From Capitulum mitella (Eukaryota; Arthropoda; Thecostraca; Pollicipedomorpha; Pollicipedidae): a DNA stretch of 64,000 nucleotides. Positions 23,736 through 34,910 of this stretch are shown here, piece by piece. Both the position numbers and the translations under genes were made by a program. The notes below the pieces were generated by a model. That model was not told the DNA's origin. It was given only the letters and a program-made list of their open reading frames with translations, and ran no database searches. How positions within the stretch are numbered: the stretch's first letter is position 1; each line of letters begins with the position of its first letter. The stretch is from contig CP099851.1 of assembly GCA_030062745.1 (NCBI GenBank), positions 11,038,393 through 11,102,392 on the forward strand, written 5' to 3'.

Positions 23736-24539
23736 GATAATTTTTTTGGGCTATGCGTGAGAAGAACAGTTTGATGTTATGCAAGCCCAAATATTTCGGC
23801 ACGACCGGATGTGCCATAGCCGCCGGATCAGTGATCACTGATTCTTGCCTGATGGTGCGTACGCCTTTTGTCCTGGTACAGTTGCTGTTACGATAACCTT
23901 TATAGCTGCTTTCATATTGGTACTGCTTTTTTCAATGCAAATCTAATGTCAAATACTGCCTGCCTTGGAAAGGTTATGCGGCATTGGTCCGCACTGGTTG
24001 AAATGAGCTGTCGAGCGGTCAGTGCGTCTCCGGCTGTGGGCGAAGCTCAGTGCTGAACAAACAACATGGTCTCTGTTCAGGGTGTTGAGTCGCCAAAATT
24101 TTTCACACATGAGTGTTTCATGAAAGTGCCCTTATTTTTTGCCCAATGATACAGTGATCTAGATTCGCTAGCCAGATCCCCATTTACTTTCTACGACCAA
24201 GTACTTAACGTTGTTATGTCATAAGGCAAACATCACCTCTTTCTAAAGTCCATAAAACTTCAGAGGCTGAAATCAAAGATGAGTTCTTTGCTTAGGCGGC
24301 AATGAGCTGCCAGCTGGCCCCTGGCTCCCCACTTTTTGAAAAGCTCCTTCGCCTGTGTCTGATTTATTCCGTTCTGTTTCAGAACTGGCTACACCGGTGG
24401 CTAAAGCAGGAAACACGGTGAACTAAGAAAACGATTTGAACCTCAGCATCCGCCCAGTGATTCTACCCTTCTCATTCGTCGTGTTCCCCTGCCGCCGTCT
24501 TTTCAAAGGTCGCCCTGTCGCCGTCACGACCGCCGGGCG

Positions 24540-24800
24540 CTGAGTGGTTCCGACGGCCGCCGCGCGTGGCGCCACCGTCGCTCGGCCGCCGTCGCCGCCG
24601 ACGCCGGCGTCGTCGTCGGCGCGCCGTCAGGGGCTCATCACCCGTCAGATCGGGCGCCAGAACCGACGTTGGGCAGCAGCTGCCCATAACCCCGCGTCGA
24701 CGGCCGCCGGGGGACAGAAAATCGATACCCCGCCGCCGCCGCCGACTCGCCGCCGCCGCTCTGACATTTGGGGGCCACATGTGCATCCGTAACACGGGAA
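24540..24800. repeat. CGCCGC-rich triplet-like tract, possible CpG island
   Basis: Dense CGCCGCCG runs in several phases, giving poly-Arg and poly-Pro frames on both strands. It could be a 5' UTR or CpG-island promoter, but no splice-linked coding exon was identified. Confidence 0.45.
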
Positions 24801-24849
24801 CAGATGTGGCGCGGCGCCGGAGATGACGTGACGTCACTGAGAAGCTGCA

Positions 24850-26425
24850 CCGCCTGCTGGTCCCGCTGCGGGCAGTTTAGTTCTGGGGATGTGGGAGTGG
24901 GATGTCGGTGACTCTTTGCCCGTGCAGAGGCAGAGGATAATGTCGTAACAAGGCGGGCTAGCGGAGAGGCTGAAAACACCGACGTGATTAATTCATGGCA
25001 TTAGCAAGAGGCCACGGCAGGTCCCGTTTAGTCATGCAGAATTCCATACACAGAGATGAGAACAGCGCTGTAAAACGGCAGATTTAGGGCTTGATGTCAG
25101 TGCGGAATTTGGAGGTGAGCTGAAGGTAAAGGTCACGTGGAATTCAGTGCAGCTTTACGCTAGTTTTGTCACAGCGTATTTTTCCATTACCGACGGTACT
25201 GAGGTTGGAGACATTGTAACACCCCCAACATAACATCGGATTTATATGTATTGCGCAGACGGCCGAACCAATTAATAAATTAAATCCGACGGGGAAGTAT
25301 TTCAAACGTCTATTGCTTCTTTATGTCTACAGCGGACGACAGGGCTCTGGATACAATATATTCGCATATAGTGCGTGTACTGACTTAACACATCAGTGTA
25401 GTGACGGACTGCGTTGCTGAATTTGGAAGATGTTGGTACAAGTGGCATTAATCTGCTACTGAAACAGTAAAAGCATAAGAGAGGTTTCCTTGGTAATGAC
25501 GAATGACAAAATCAAGCAGCAGGTATAATACACCTGAACGCTTTAAGGTGTTGCACAGATCAGCGAAGTCATATTTCAAAGACCAGGAGGTGCTCACAGA
25601 ACCGATGTGTGTGTGGTCACCTCAATGAAGGGAAGTATTACAGCGCAGAACAATAGCAAGTACCGGCGCAGCCAAAGGAGTCGGGGCACGTCCCCCACCC
25701 CCTGGCTAGGGCCGAGGACGCAGAAATCACCGCGTCCAGTTATGGCGCCATAGAGGCGGAAAAAGCGCATCTTTGCGTGCAAGGGTCCCGTGTAATCCTC
25801 GTGGTCTGCCCGTAGAGGTACGAGGTCGTAGATGTCTGCACCTAAACAGACATCGGCTCACATACTGGCTTACATTTCTTTGAGATGGGCATTGTCTTAG
25901 TTCTTATATGGGTGTGTACTTGAAAGTAGGCAAATACTTAAGGTTTAACTGCAGTTATTAAAAGAATGGGAACCTGAAATGTCTGATGTCCATAACTGAG
26001 AAGACATTTTTGGGGAACTGGTGTTCCGATTGTTTAATTTTCTATCCACATATGTTTTGGCGTTCTAGCACATTAATTTGTCTGAAGTCTGACAATTTGC
26101 CTGAATGCTGTTAAGTCCAGAAACAACATGTGCTGCTTTTTATGTCTTCAAACCGTATCTTTTGATGATTTTTGCGTGAAATATTACTGATTTATCTTCA
26201 TAAGTAGAAAACATGTCAGACTCAGATGGAGACTTAACAAGCAGGCTTGATTATGTTTTTGTGTCCGTTAACATTGCAAGACATGTCAGTATGTCATGCA
26301 TGATGTAAATATCTATATCTATGACCATTTGACATATGACATATGACAGGCTGCATTTCAGCCTGTCAGATTGTGCTTTGGCAAATGTTATTATTTCCAA
26401 CACCTTTTCTAATATAGTATTTCTT
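24850..26425. other. Intergenic sequence, nothing recognised
   Basis: Mixed composition. From about 25,840 to 26,420 the sequence is AT-rich and CpG-poor. A short patch at 25,660-25,700 has the C-rich 'CAGCCAAAGG' style of family D ends. No gene seen. Confidence 0.3.
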
Positions 26426-26429
26426 GCAG

Positions 26430-26540
26430 CAGCAGTGGAACCTTTGCAGAGATGGGGAGGGTGACAGACATTATTTTTATTTTGTTCTTTTCCATGCACT
26501 GCCACAGGGTTAATGTCAAATGTTGTCTTGAGCGAGAGAA
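26430..26540 (+). mobile_element. Family C repeat, copy C2
   Basis: GGAACCTTTGCAGAGATGGGG, TTCTTTTCCATGCACTGCC and AGGGTTAATGTCAAATGTTG, in the same order as C1. Confidence 0.7.
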
Positions 26541-27282
26541 TCCACTAGCACTGACTTGCGATATTTGTTGGCTTTCTACAGACATTACTTGATGTCTGTC
26601 CAAACTAATTTAAACCCCACTGATCACACGCTGATCAAGACAAGACAGGATAAACCGGACTGGTTTGGTCCGGCCTAGTCTGTTCTGGTATGTTTTGTTT
26701 GCCTGATCCTGTTACACCGCACCCTGTCCCTTCCTGGTTGCCTTTGTCTCCCATTCAGTCTGCTCAATGGTCTGCTCCGTGCTGGCCTGGTCCAGTGTGG
26801 CCCAGTCTTATCTGGTTCAGTCTGATCCATTCCCGTCATGCAATGGATCAGTCCTTTTCAGTACTGTCAAATGCCGACAACGGTGCCCCCATGTCCGGTG
26901 CTGGCGATGTGACTCCTCTCCGTGCACTGCTTCATGCAATGGCTGGTGGTGCCTCAACCTGCAGCGCTGGCGCAGCTTGCCCACGTCCTGGCTGCCTGGT
27001 TGCCGTCCGGTACCGCAGTCGCTAAAACGGCAGAAGAGCTGACTGGCACGAACCATGCGTTCGAAATATGACGACTGGACCATGCGTCCAGAACAGATGA
27101 CATAATCGTCACGACATTGACCCACCAATCCACGAGCAGAACTGCCGACCTACCGTACACCATCACACGTAAGCTCACAGCGTTGGCTGAGTAGACCAAA
27201 TCTGGTACGGTGGCCCATCTGCCCAGAGATACGCAACTCATGCTGATCACTTAAATAACAGAGATGGAACAGATCACGACCA

Positions 27283-27530
27283 GAGACGGATCCAGCGGCT
27301 TGATGGGGGGAGGGGGCAAACAAGAATTTTCTGATTAGGTCAGCGAACGGGGGTTGGGAGGGGGGTTCGAAGGCACTAGACGTTGGTCCGGAGTGTTGAG
27401 CGACTTCAGACTCTGGCTGTGTAGTAATAGCCATGCGTTTTGTTTGGTGGGCCAAATGCCTACTTGCCCCCCCCCCCTTAATCGCGGTCGGGGGGGCAAT
27501 GACCGAGATCCCCCCGATCCGCCAGTGATC
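27283..27530. mobile_element. Small MITE-like block with GGATCC/GGATCG ends and a GC hairpin
   Basis: The left end is GACCAGAGACGGATCCAGCGG and the right end CCCGATCCGCCAGTGATC, approximately inverted. Near the right end TTGCCCCCCCCCC pairs with GGGGGGGCAA across a 12-base loop. Confidence 0.45.
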
Positions 27531-27876
27531 ACGACTCTCACGGTTTCCTCAGAGCCTTCATCTCAGAAACCCAGGAGTTATAGCTTTCCGGAATGCAAAA
27601 TCCAGCCGCAGCCACCATTCAAATCTAAGCTAACGCAGTCCTCCCGTCTGCCGGCCCTAGCGTCCCATGTGTCACGATGTGTGTGGTGTAGGTGCCAGCA
27701 GTGATGCCTGTTCGCTGTAAATAAAAGCTGATGTAACTTGCCGTCTACGTCTGCGACTCGTTGCATTTCCCTCGTCTCGTTAGATAGTCTCGTATTTGAG
27801 ATCCCTTGACTCGTAAAGGAAAGCCATGCTGTGTGGTAGTCGAGATACATGTGGATCATCAATTAGTGTAAAGCAT

Positions 27877-27976
27877 CATTAATAATAATAATAATAGTGA
27901 TAATAATAATAATAACAGTAACAATGAAAATGATAATAATAATCATCATCATAATAATAACAGCAATAATAATCAG
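27877..27976. repeat. (AAT)n microsatellite, interrupted
   Basis: AATAATAATAATAATAGTG and similar runs, interrupted by CAG, GAA and CATCATCAT variants. Confidence 0.85.
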
Positions 27977-28831
27977 TCAGCCCAACACTTCAGGTGATCG
28001 TCCACGTTCTGCTCCGCTGGCACTCACAGCTCGAACCGATACGACCAACCCATATCAGGGGCAATAGCGCCAACGCCGCATGGCTTCAGAATCTGTGATC
28101 GTCCAGCGACCGACTCGATGTTGCCTTGGGTGCTCCCCATGCTATTCGACCCCAATGAGGATCAACTCACTGAGTTGGCCCTGGTCAGCTCTAGGTCCAT
28201 GTAATGTCAGCTGGCTGTTTCAAAACCACTGGTATTTCAAACTAATGACTGCTAATATCGCAACGTGTTCGGGCGCCTTCACCACTTCTGTTATGGGATT
28301 TATCTCGGACACTAGACGACCGACTGTGGCTGGCACCGTGGCACATTGCCTTCAGTTAAATGGTTTCAGACGACTCCCACGCCTCAGGGGGTAGTGACAG
28401 GTGCCCAGGCCGCTGCTTTCAGCTCGCTCATGTCAGTACAAAATATTAAAAAAATATTCAAAATTGCTATGCAGCCAATACTTTTGTCAGTTTTCAATCA
28501 AGCTTCACTTCTTGCTACAACCTGAATGAATATTACGCACTCAGGCTTAGGCAGAACTGTGGCAGTTTTGGTACACGTGGCAGCGGTATAGATAGTCTGG
28601 ACTTAATCACACCATGCAGTGAATGCAATGTTCACAGCAAAAAACCCTTGGGCCTCCGGCCTAAAAAAACGTGCTCTAAATTTTCGCAAAACCTGCGGGC
28701 CTACGGGGGCGGCCCTCGCCCCTCCCCCCCCCTTGGCTGCGCCTGTGACGTGTAGCACTTTAGACGGGGGCAGTCAGCTTATCACGCCATATAACGAAAG
28801 TGATTTCTGGGTCCGCAGCGCCAGTCCTCCC

Positions 28832-28958
28832 TCTTATGCCCCATTTTTGTGAAAACCTTTGCAGATCGTCTTCCCAGCAGGCGTTTTTCATATTATTCTA
28901 GTTCACAATAAGCTCCCCCCTTAAGGAAATCCTGGCTGCCCCCTTTGGTTGCGAGGCC
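28832..28958 (+). mobile_element. Family D repeat, copy D3
   Basis: TTTTTGTGAAAACCTTTGCA, CTTCCCAGCAGGCGTTTTTC, TTCTAGTTCACAATAAGC, a C tract and AAATCCTGGCTGCCCCC. A C-rich and GCC-rich tract just before it (28,690-28,745) may belong to another copy of the same kind. Confidence 0.75.
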
Positions 28959-29591
28959 GGAAGAAGCACACATTCCTTCGTACTTCTCGGTTCAAACACA
29001 TCGGGAACAAAACGACTGGAAAAAAAGAAAAAGAAAACAGGGATATATATGCCACAGTTTACAGCAGCTAGGAAGGCCAAGTAATTCTACAAGTCAACGA
29101 GTTATGGCTTATGGGAATCTTATGGCTAATAAGAGAAGGCCGAAGTCCCATGTTTTTTTTGGACAGACTACTGAGCTGATCCAAGACTTTACGTTAGCGG
29201 GACCGTTCCAGACGAGACTGTACCAGGGCACCTGCACAAAGGGCTACTGCAGCTGTCGGAAATATCGATTATCTGTAACCCCGGCCGCGCGCGATAAATC
29301 GATGGATTTCATCCCCACAGAGGGAAGGGGGAGGTAGCGGCCATCCGTTGGACAGCACCTGCCCCTGCCGCTCCCCTCTTGCAGTCACTGCGCTGCGGGG
29401 TCAAAGCCCGGAGCTGGGAGCCGATGCACATTGAACGCAGTGCAAAGTCGAAGTCCGACTGACCAGTTGGACAGCTGGCACAGATCACACGATGTTTGGT
29501 CCGTCTTGGAGACAGAGCTTCAGCAGCTTTTGTTGACCGTTTTCCTACAATTCGATGTAACCTTTTTGGGACGTATGGCGACACCATTTAC

Positions 29592-29647
29592 ATTAATATT
29601 ATTTAATTAATTAATTTAATTTAATTTAATTAATTAATATTATTAAT
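29592..29647. repeat. AT-only imperfect palindrome built of TTAA/TAAT words
   Basis: Fifty-six bases contain only A and T, arranged as ATTAATATTATTTAATTAAT and its approximate mirror around a TAATTTAATTTAA centre. It could extrude as a cruciform or serve as a matrix-attachment type site; function is unknown. Confidence 0.6.
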
Positions 29648-29879
29648 AAATTAACGACACCTTGTAAATTATCGTTTCTCTTGGTAATACTGATAAGCCA
29701 AGGATAGCCTTTTTCTGCATTAAAATTGAAACACAACGAGACTATGGGTGCAAACAGACAGTTCAAAAACAAATGTCGCTGACTTTTATCCATACGAAGA
29801 CTTGATTTCTGTGTTGCCGTTTGACTGTAATCCGACGTCTATTACGGCTTACTTCAGATATTGTCATCGTTGCATTATG

Positions 29880-29899
29880 TTACGCAATATATTGCGTAA
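29880..29899. repeat. Perfect 20-bp palindrome TTACGCAATATATTGCGTAA
   Basis: The sequence equals its own reverse complement over 20 bases, and part of the arm (TAATATATTGC) repeats once more immediately after it. TA-rich microsatellite follows at 29,950-29,985. Confidence 0.8.
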
Positions 29900-29989
29900 T
29901 ATATTGCCCTATATATGTTATGTCTTTTATAACATACACGTTACATGTTTATATATATATATATGCATGTATATACATATATATCCGTA

Positions 29990-31250
29990 ACATGCTGTCT
30001 TTGTTCTGTTGCCCAATTTTGTCGTCGTGTTGTTTTACATTACAGTCACGCAAGACATTGTAGCTGAATTTTATCTCGTGTTTAAGGAACTTGTCGGGTA
30101 TTCGAACAGATAGGTTTTAATTTTTACCTTCTCGAATACTTTAACGCTGAGAAAGAACTGCATAAGGGAGCAGGTGCTGGCGCTTACGGCAAAATGAAAA
30201 ACTCGCTCAGGAGCCAGCTGGCTATCATCATCGTCTTAGGAAACAGTGAAAGCTTGGTGAAGACCCTTGCAATATAGCACCGCAGCTTTTCTGACTCATG
30301 ATGCTGGCGGCGTGACCTGTTCCGGCTTCCAGTAACTGTGGTGTCCTGCGGCCGCTGACGGGCCGGGTTGGCTTGGTTATCCGGGTTATTTGGCAATGGA
30401 AAGGTGGAAAGCTGGCAATTCTCACAGGCTGCTTTGTACATGCCAGTCCCGGTTCAACACACCGACGTAAGAGTTTCGCAGAAAACGACTAGATAGGTCG
30501 AACCCGTCGTTAGAAATCCGACAACTCGCTAGATAGTGTGTAAATAACTCAGATCCATTGTTATGAACCCGACAGCGACCTAGACAGTGTTTAAGCGTGG
30601 GGTTGTTCAACATTTCACGTCTTTGTTGAGGTCGAGGATCCTTTGTCCGAAAGCATATCTGGTTCAGGGGAATCTCTAAAGTCCTGATATGGGTCCCTCC
30701 TGCCCATGTGCCATGCTGGCTCCAGAGGGCCTCAGTCGTGCCGCCCTCTGGAGCTCCGGATACCCATTGTAAAGTCGTGTGAGGTGCCGACAGAACTCAC
30801 CCAGGCCCGTCAGTGCTCATTTCGTGGCCAGTCCTGTCGTCGGACGGAGTGAACCTGCACTCGCCTTCGGCCGCCTGTTGGCGCCGAGGACGCTCTGTCG
30901 TGTTTGGCGACGGCCTGTTCTTTGTCACGCCGCTGGGGCCACGTCAGGCAAACTCCACACCATGGGCTTTCTAGAAACCCCGAAACAACTGGCTCTGAGA
31001 AACATTGCCCCCATCAAGCGTCCCTCCCACGTCCAAAGGAGAAATTTCGTATGTACCGTTTTCTTTAAAAGTGAATGCTTTTGGTCGGGTCGTGTTGGCC
31101 ATTTGCCCGCCAGAGTCTCACACTGTTCGACAGTCGTGTTTAACTGCAACGTCCGTAGCAGACCTGGATGTTCATTTTTACCGCCTTGTACCCGGCCTCA
31201 CAAGTATACGTAAAATACTCGCATGAGATCGCTCTCGATAACTCATGACA
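29990..31250. other. Intergenic sequence, nothing recognised
   Basis: A GC-richer patch at 30,720-31,020 keeps open frames without a recognisable family; the rest is mixed. Confidence 0.3.
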
Positions 31251-31255
31251 CATCT

Positions 31256-32486
31256 TTAATCCTATTCCCGGAGGGCTAGATGGTAAAGCCGATTCTCGGC
31301 CGGGGGGAGGGATGGCGGATTCGGCCCCCCCCCCCCGAGATCTCGAGAACCACCCATCCGATTTCATCGCAACAAACGGCAATCGAGTAACGGTTACGTA
31401 AACTACATCCTTCTGAGAATGTTTTGAAAATTTTGAAGGGGGTGGATACAGCGACGCAAAAAAGTCAAAATGAGGATATTTTGGGATTTGTTATAACTCT
31501 GCTGTTTATCGACCGATTTTGATGAAATTGGCATAAATCGAGAAATTAAAAATGGGACTTTTGGCATTAGTCCACAGATTTCAAATTTTGGGGAAATTCA
31601 TAGGCGTTTGCAAGGTTTCAAAAATACGAGGATTAGTTTTCAAAAACTGAATTAACAAACAGATAAAAACTTAAAAAAAAACTTCTTTACCTTCTGCTAG
31701 TCATGTTACACTGAAGAAATACAAATCATATTTCGTTGTTGATGTAATTTAAGCATAGGCGGTGCCAGAGACATGAAAAAAGGGAACTGTCATGGCCACA
31801 TGTTCATCAGGTCAGCTTACGACCTCTGGCTTTAAATGACCCCAGTGACCCTAGAGTCACTTGGAATGATCTTGTGTGCATTTCATATTGTCTAGATACG
31901 TTTCCAGTCACTTGGATTCGCTCTATTCCTAAAATTCCATTTTACGGCTGCTGTGACATAGGGAACGAGCACTGACATTTTAGGTCATAGCTCTGTGACC
32001 CGACCTGGTAACAACCTGAAACTTGGTGCACAAAAAGAAGGCACTCTTCTACTTCCCACGTATTCCGGGATTGGCATTTGGAAAAATAGCGCCAAAATCA
32101 TTACTATCAAACCAAATTTTGGCTTTTGACCTTGACCTAACCTTGTGAAATGACACAAAATTATATTTGTATGGTTGCCCAAATATAACAACAACCTATA
32201 CGTCCATATGGAGTTTTAAGTTTTATCTAGAGAACGCTATTTTTGGCCGACATTTTTCTTCTAGCCTCAACAGGGCCAAAAATGGCCTGAGGCGCCTCCA
32301 AAAAATGTTTCCTGGCTCCAACCCTGAGCAAAACAGAAGTACGAAATCTTGTTATAGTATGTGGAGACAATGGCTAGGAAAAGTGACCAAGTTTCGTGAA
32401 GCTGCGTCAGAAACCATGGAATTGGCAAGGAAAAAAAACAAATTGGGGCGGATTTAGCCCCCTCCCCATGCCGGGAATAGGGTTAA
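31256..32486 (+). mobile_element. piggyBac-like non-autonomous element, family F copy F1
   Basis: The left end is TTAATCCTATTCCCGG and the right end CCGGGAATAGGGTTAA, 16-bp inverted repeats flanked by or including TTAA. The interior is AT-rich and carries no transposase frame. Bases from about 31,430 to 32,030 have an inverted, diverged partner at 61,020-61,480 (shared GGGGTGGATAC, AGGGAACTGTCATGG and ACATTTTAGGTCATAGCTC type blocks). Confidence 0.75.
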
Positions 32487-32489
32487 AGT

Positions 32490-34030
32490 AGTTATCTGGA
32501 CGCGGACAAGCCGATTCACGCTATATGTACTATTTCGTTCAGGTACCACCCTCAGTCGCAGACGAGCATTGAGTGATGCCGTGGGCCAAGCTGTAGATTT
32601 ACACAGAGGGTTTTGGTGTAAACCAGCGTTATCCAGATGACTGTAGTGTTGAAGGGGTGCCGCCAGAGACAAACTACAGCTAAGAGTTAAGAAGACTATT
32701 CATTTTTGATCGCTCTTAGCAGGGACGGCGGAATGTTTTCGGAATTGCAGGATGAATGAAAATATTACGTAACTAAAGATTTATATTAAGAATGTTATTC
32801 TTATATTAAGAATATTAAGAAATTGTGTGCACCGCCATAAGACTAATGCTAAATGTCCAAAATTATACGGGGCAGCCTTGCTCATCCCCGCTTCCATCGC
32901 CCATGGATCTCAACGCCTTTTGAATTCAATAAACAACCATTCCGCATTATTTTTCGGTCCAAGCCTATACGTTACAGCAGGAGGACCATCTCCATGAGTA
33001 AGAACGCCTTACATGTTACAATAATCTAACGAAAAATAACCAATTTCAAATCAGGTTTTCACAGTTACATTGGGTCTCATGGCGAATCCATACAGGATCT
33101 CTGGCACTAGACATCTGTGTCTTGTCTAAGAGGTATCCTTAATAGAACTGTTCCTGTCCAGTGCCTGCAGCCATCAGTCATTTGTAGCTTTCCCAGAGAT
33201 GATGAAGGCATTGCTAGGCAAATAACCAGTACTCAAAAGTTTCGGAGAGCGAAGGCCACACATGCATTCCAAAATGAAAACGTTTACAGAATAAAAGAAA
33301 TAAACGACTCCTAGTCACATTCTGTCCATTTCACCATGAACTTGTTTGGATACATTTTCCTTAGAATCCACTTACACCGAACAACTCACTGACGAACGGT
33401 TCCACAGTGTCTTGTTTATTACGTGTACTCCGCACAACGCTGAGCGAGAGCCGCCGCACGAGACACAGGATCAGTTCGAAACCATTTGTCCCGACAGGTG
33501 TGTCAGAGCACGGGGTATTTCATATCTGCATCCTCAAGGATTTCCGCGTCGTGCAACGGCCACAACAGCGTCACACGTGGGTGACACACTGATTAAACGA
33601 AAGCTGCGTATTCCTTTGCACATGAGCTTACAAGCGAATCTTGTCGCCATTTCGGTGTTTTTTTTTTACCAGTAAACATTATAGCCTTGTATAGGAACAC
33701 CCATCCATATATCGTGCGTAGTACACGGAGACTTTAATTGTTACTGACGTTATCTTTTCTGTGGGCTTCACTTCTTGATGATGTTGTTTTCCATACTGAG
33801 AACTGCGTGGCTGTGTCTAGGAGCATGTCGGATGTCGTGCACGTGTTTTCGTTTTGGGCTTTGTTTCAAGCACTCACATTACGCCATGTAGTGCATATTA
33901 ACGGCGAATCGGCGATGACGACCTGTGCACGTTGCCTGAGGCATGTCACCAGGTTATGGGCAGCTAATGCTGCTGGGACCGTACTCCGACGTTCCGGGGC
34001 GTGCTCGCATCGAAACCGACGATCCGCCTT
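32490..34030. other. Intergenic sequence, nothing recognised
   Basis: A short AT-rich local repeat (TTATATTAAGAATGTTATTC and its echo) lies at 32,780-32,815. From about 33,730 the sequence becomes CpG-rich toward the possible promoter at 34,040. Confidence 0.3.
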
Positions 34031-34039
34031 CTGCTACGG

Positions 34040-34103
34040 CCGGGCCCAATGCGCATGCGCCGAGAGCGGCGCTTGCCTAGGCGGCTCGTTGGCTGAAGTT
34101 CAG
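34040..34103 (+). promoter_or_regulatory. Possible CpG promoter with an NRF1-type site and a first-exon donor
   Basis: A perfect palindromic GCGCATGCGC at 34051-34060, the binding core of NRF1, lies in a CpG-rich stretch. About 40 bp later comes a consensus donor, TTCAG/GTAAGT, at 34103/34104. This is the layout of a TATA-less housekeeping promoter with a short non-coding first exon on the plus strand. No matching coding exon is identified downstream in the window. Confidence 0.3.
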
Positions 34104-34109
34104 GTAAGT

Positions 34110-34905
34110 AAACGGGCCTCAGCTAAATAGTTTCGAGCAGATGAAATGATGATAGGCATGAACTTGTTCCCGAGAGTTTATGACACCAGCATCTCTGAAA
34201 GAGACGTGACGCCTCCATACAAACGTAGCACATGCCTAAGGTTGCGCCCACGGGCCTGAGTGATAGTGTTCGGTTATCGAGCGGCGCGCTGTGAAGGTCC
34301 AAGTAAAGGTAAGCCCTGCTATGCTTTAAAAGCATTCCCTCTGATGTCTCAAGTTAGGGCGGAGAAGAGTTCTCTTTTGAGCAATCCGAACTTTCGCGTC
34401 GTGGCTGAATCTTGCCGTTATTTCTTTGTAGAACTGTCGGTCTTCGTCAGCCGTCGCGATCATGTCAAGGTCATGCGAAAATCGCATGACCTCACAATGT
34501 AGCGATTTCGCAACACTGCAGTTCTACAAAGCTGCAGTTTTTCACTGTGCCGCAGCACTTGACGAGAACGTTTAAGAGCGTTCACAATGTTTTTGTTGAA
34601 ATAACAAGAAGCTATTTAGTCGAATAACTTAAAAGACATGAATGATACACCGTTCTAACGACAAATACCACGTCCTTTCTCGTCAACAAAACGTTTTTGC
34701 TGCGACTTATATTCCTGACAAAACCAACGTTTAACCTGAATCAACCACAGCGTGTCTGTTGAGTAAGCTCAAATGCATTGAGCTGATACTTTCCCTACTG
34801 ACAAGCACTTACTCCCTGAGTCATTGGTAAAAAAAAAAACCACATCGGTAAAAAACACCGACGTGCAAAAAACATTGGTCGCATAGTTTACCATGCTCAA
34901 CCTAT
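34110..34905. other. Intergenic between possible promoter and sulfotransferase 3' end
   Basis: No coding family seen. A second donor-like AAAG/GTAAGC occurs near 34,312. No AATAAA in minus-strand orientation was spotted for the sulfotransferase gene. Confidence 0.3.
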
Positions 34906-34910
34906 GTGTC

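Noticed and set aside
24472..24837. Arg-rich 121-codon frame
   Set aside because: Produced by a CGCCGC triplet-like tract that is open on both strands; no domain and no splice partner.
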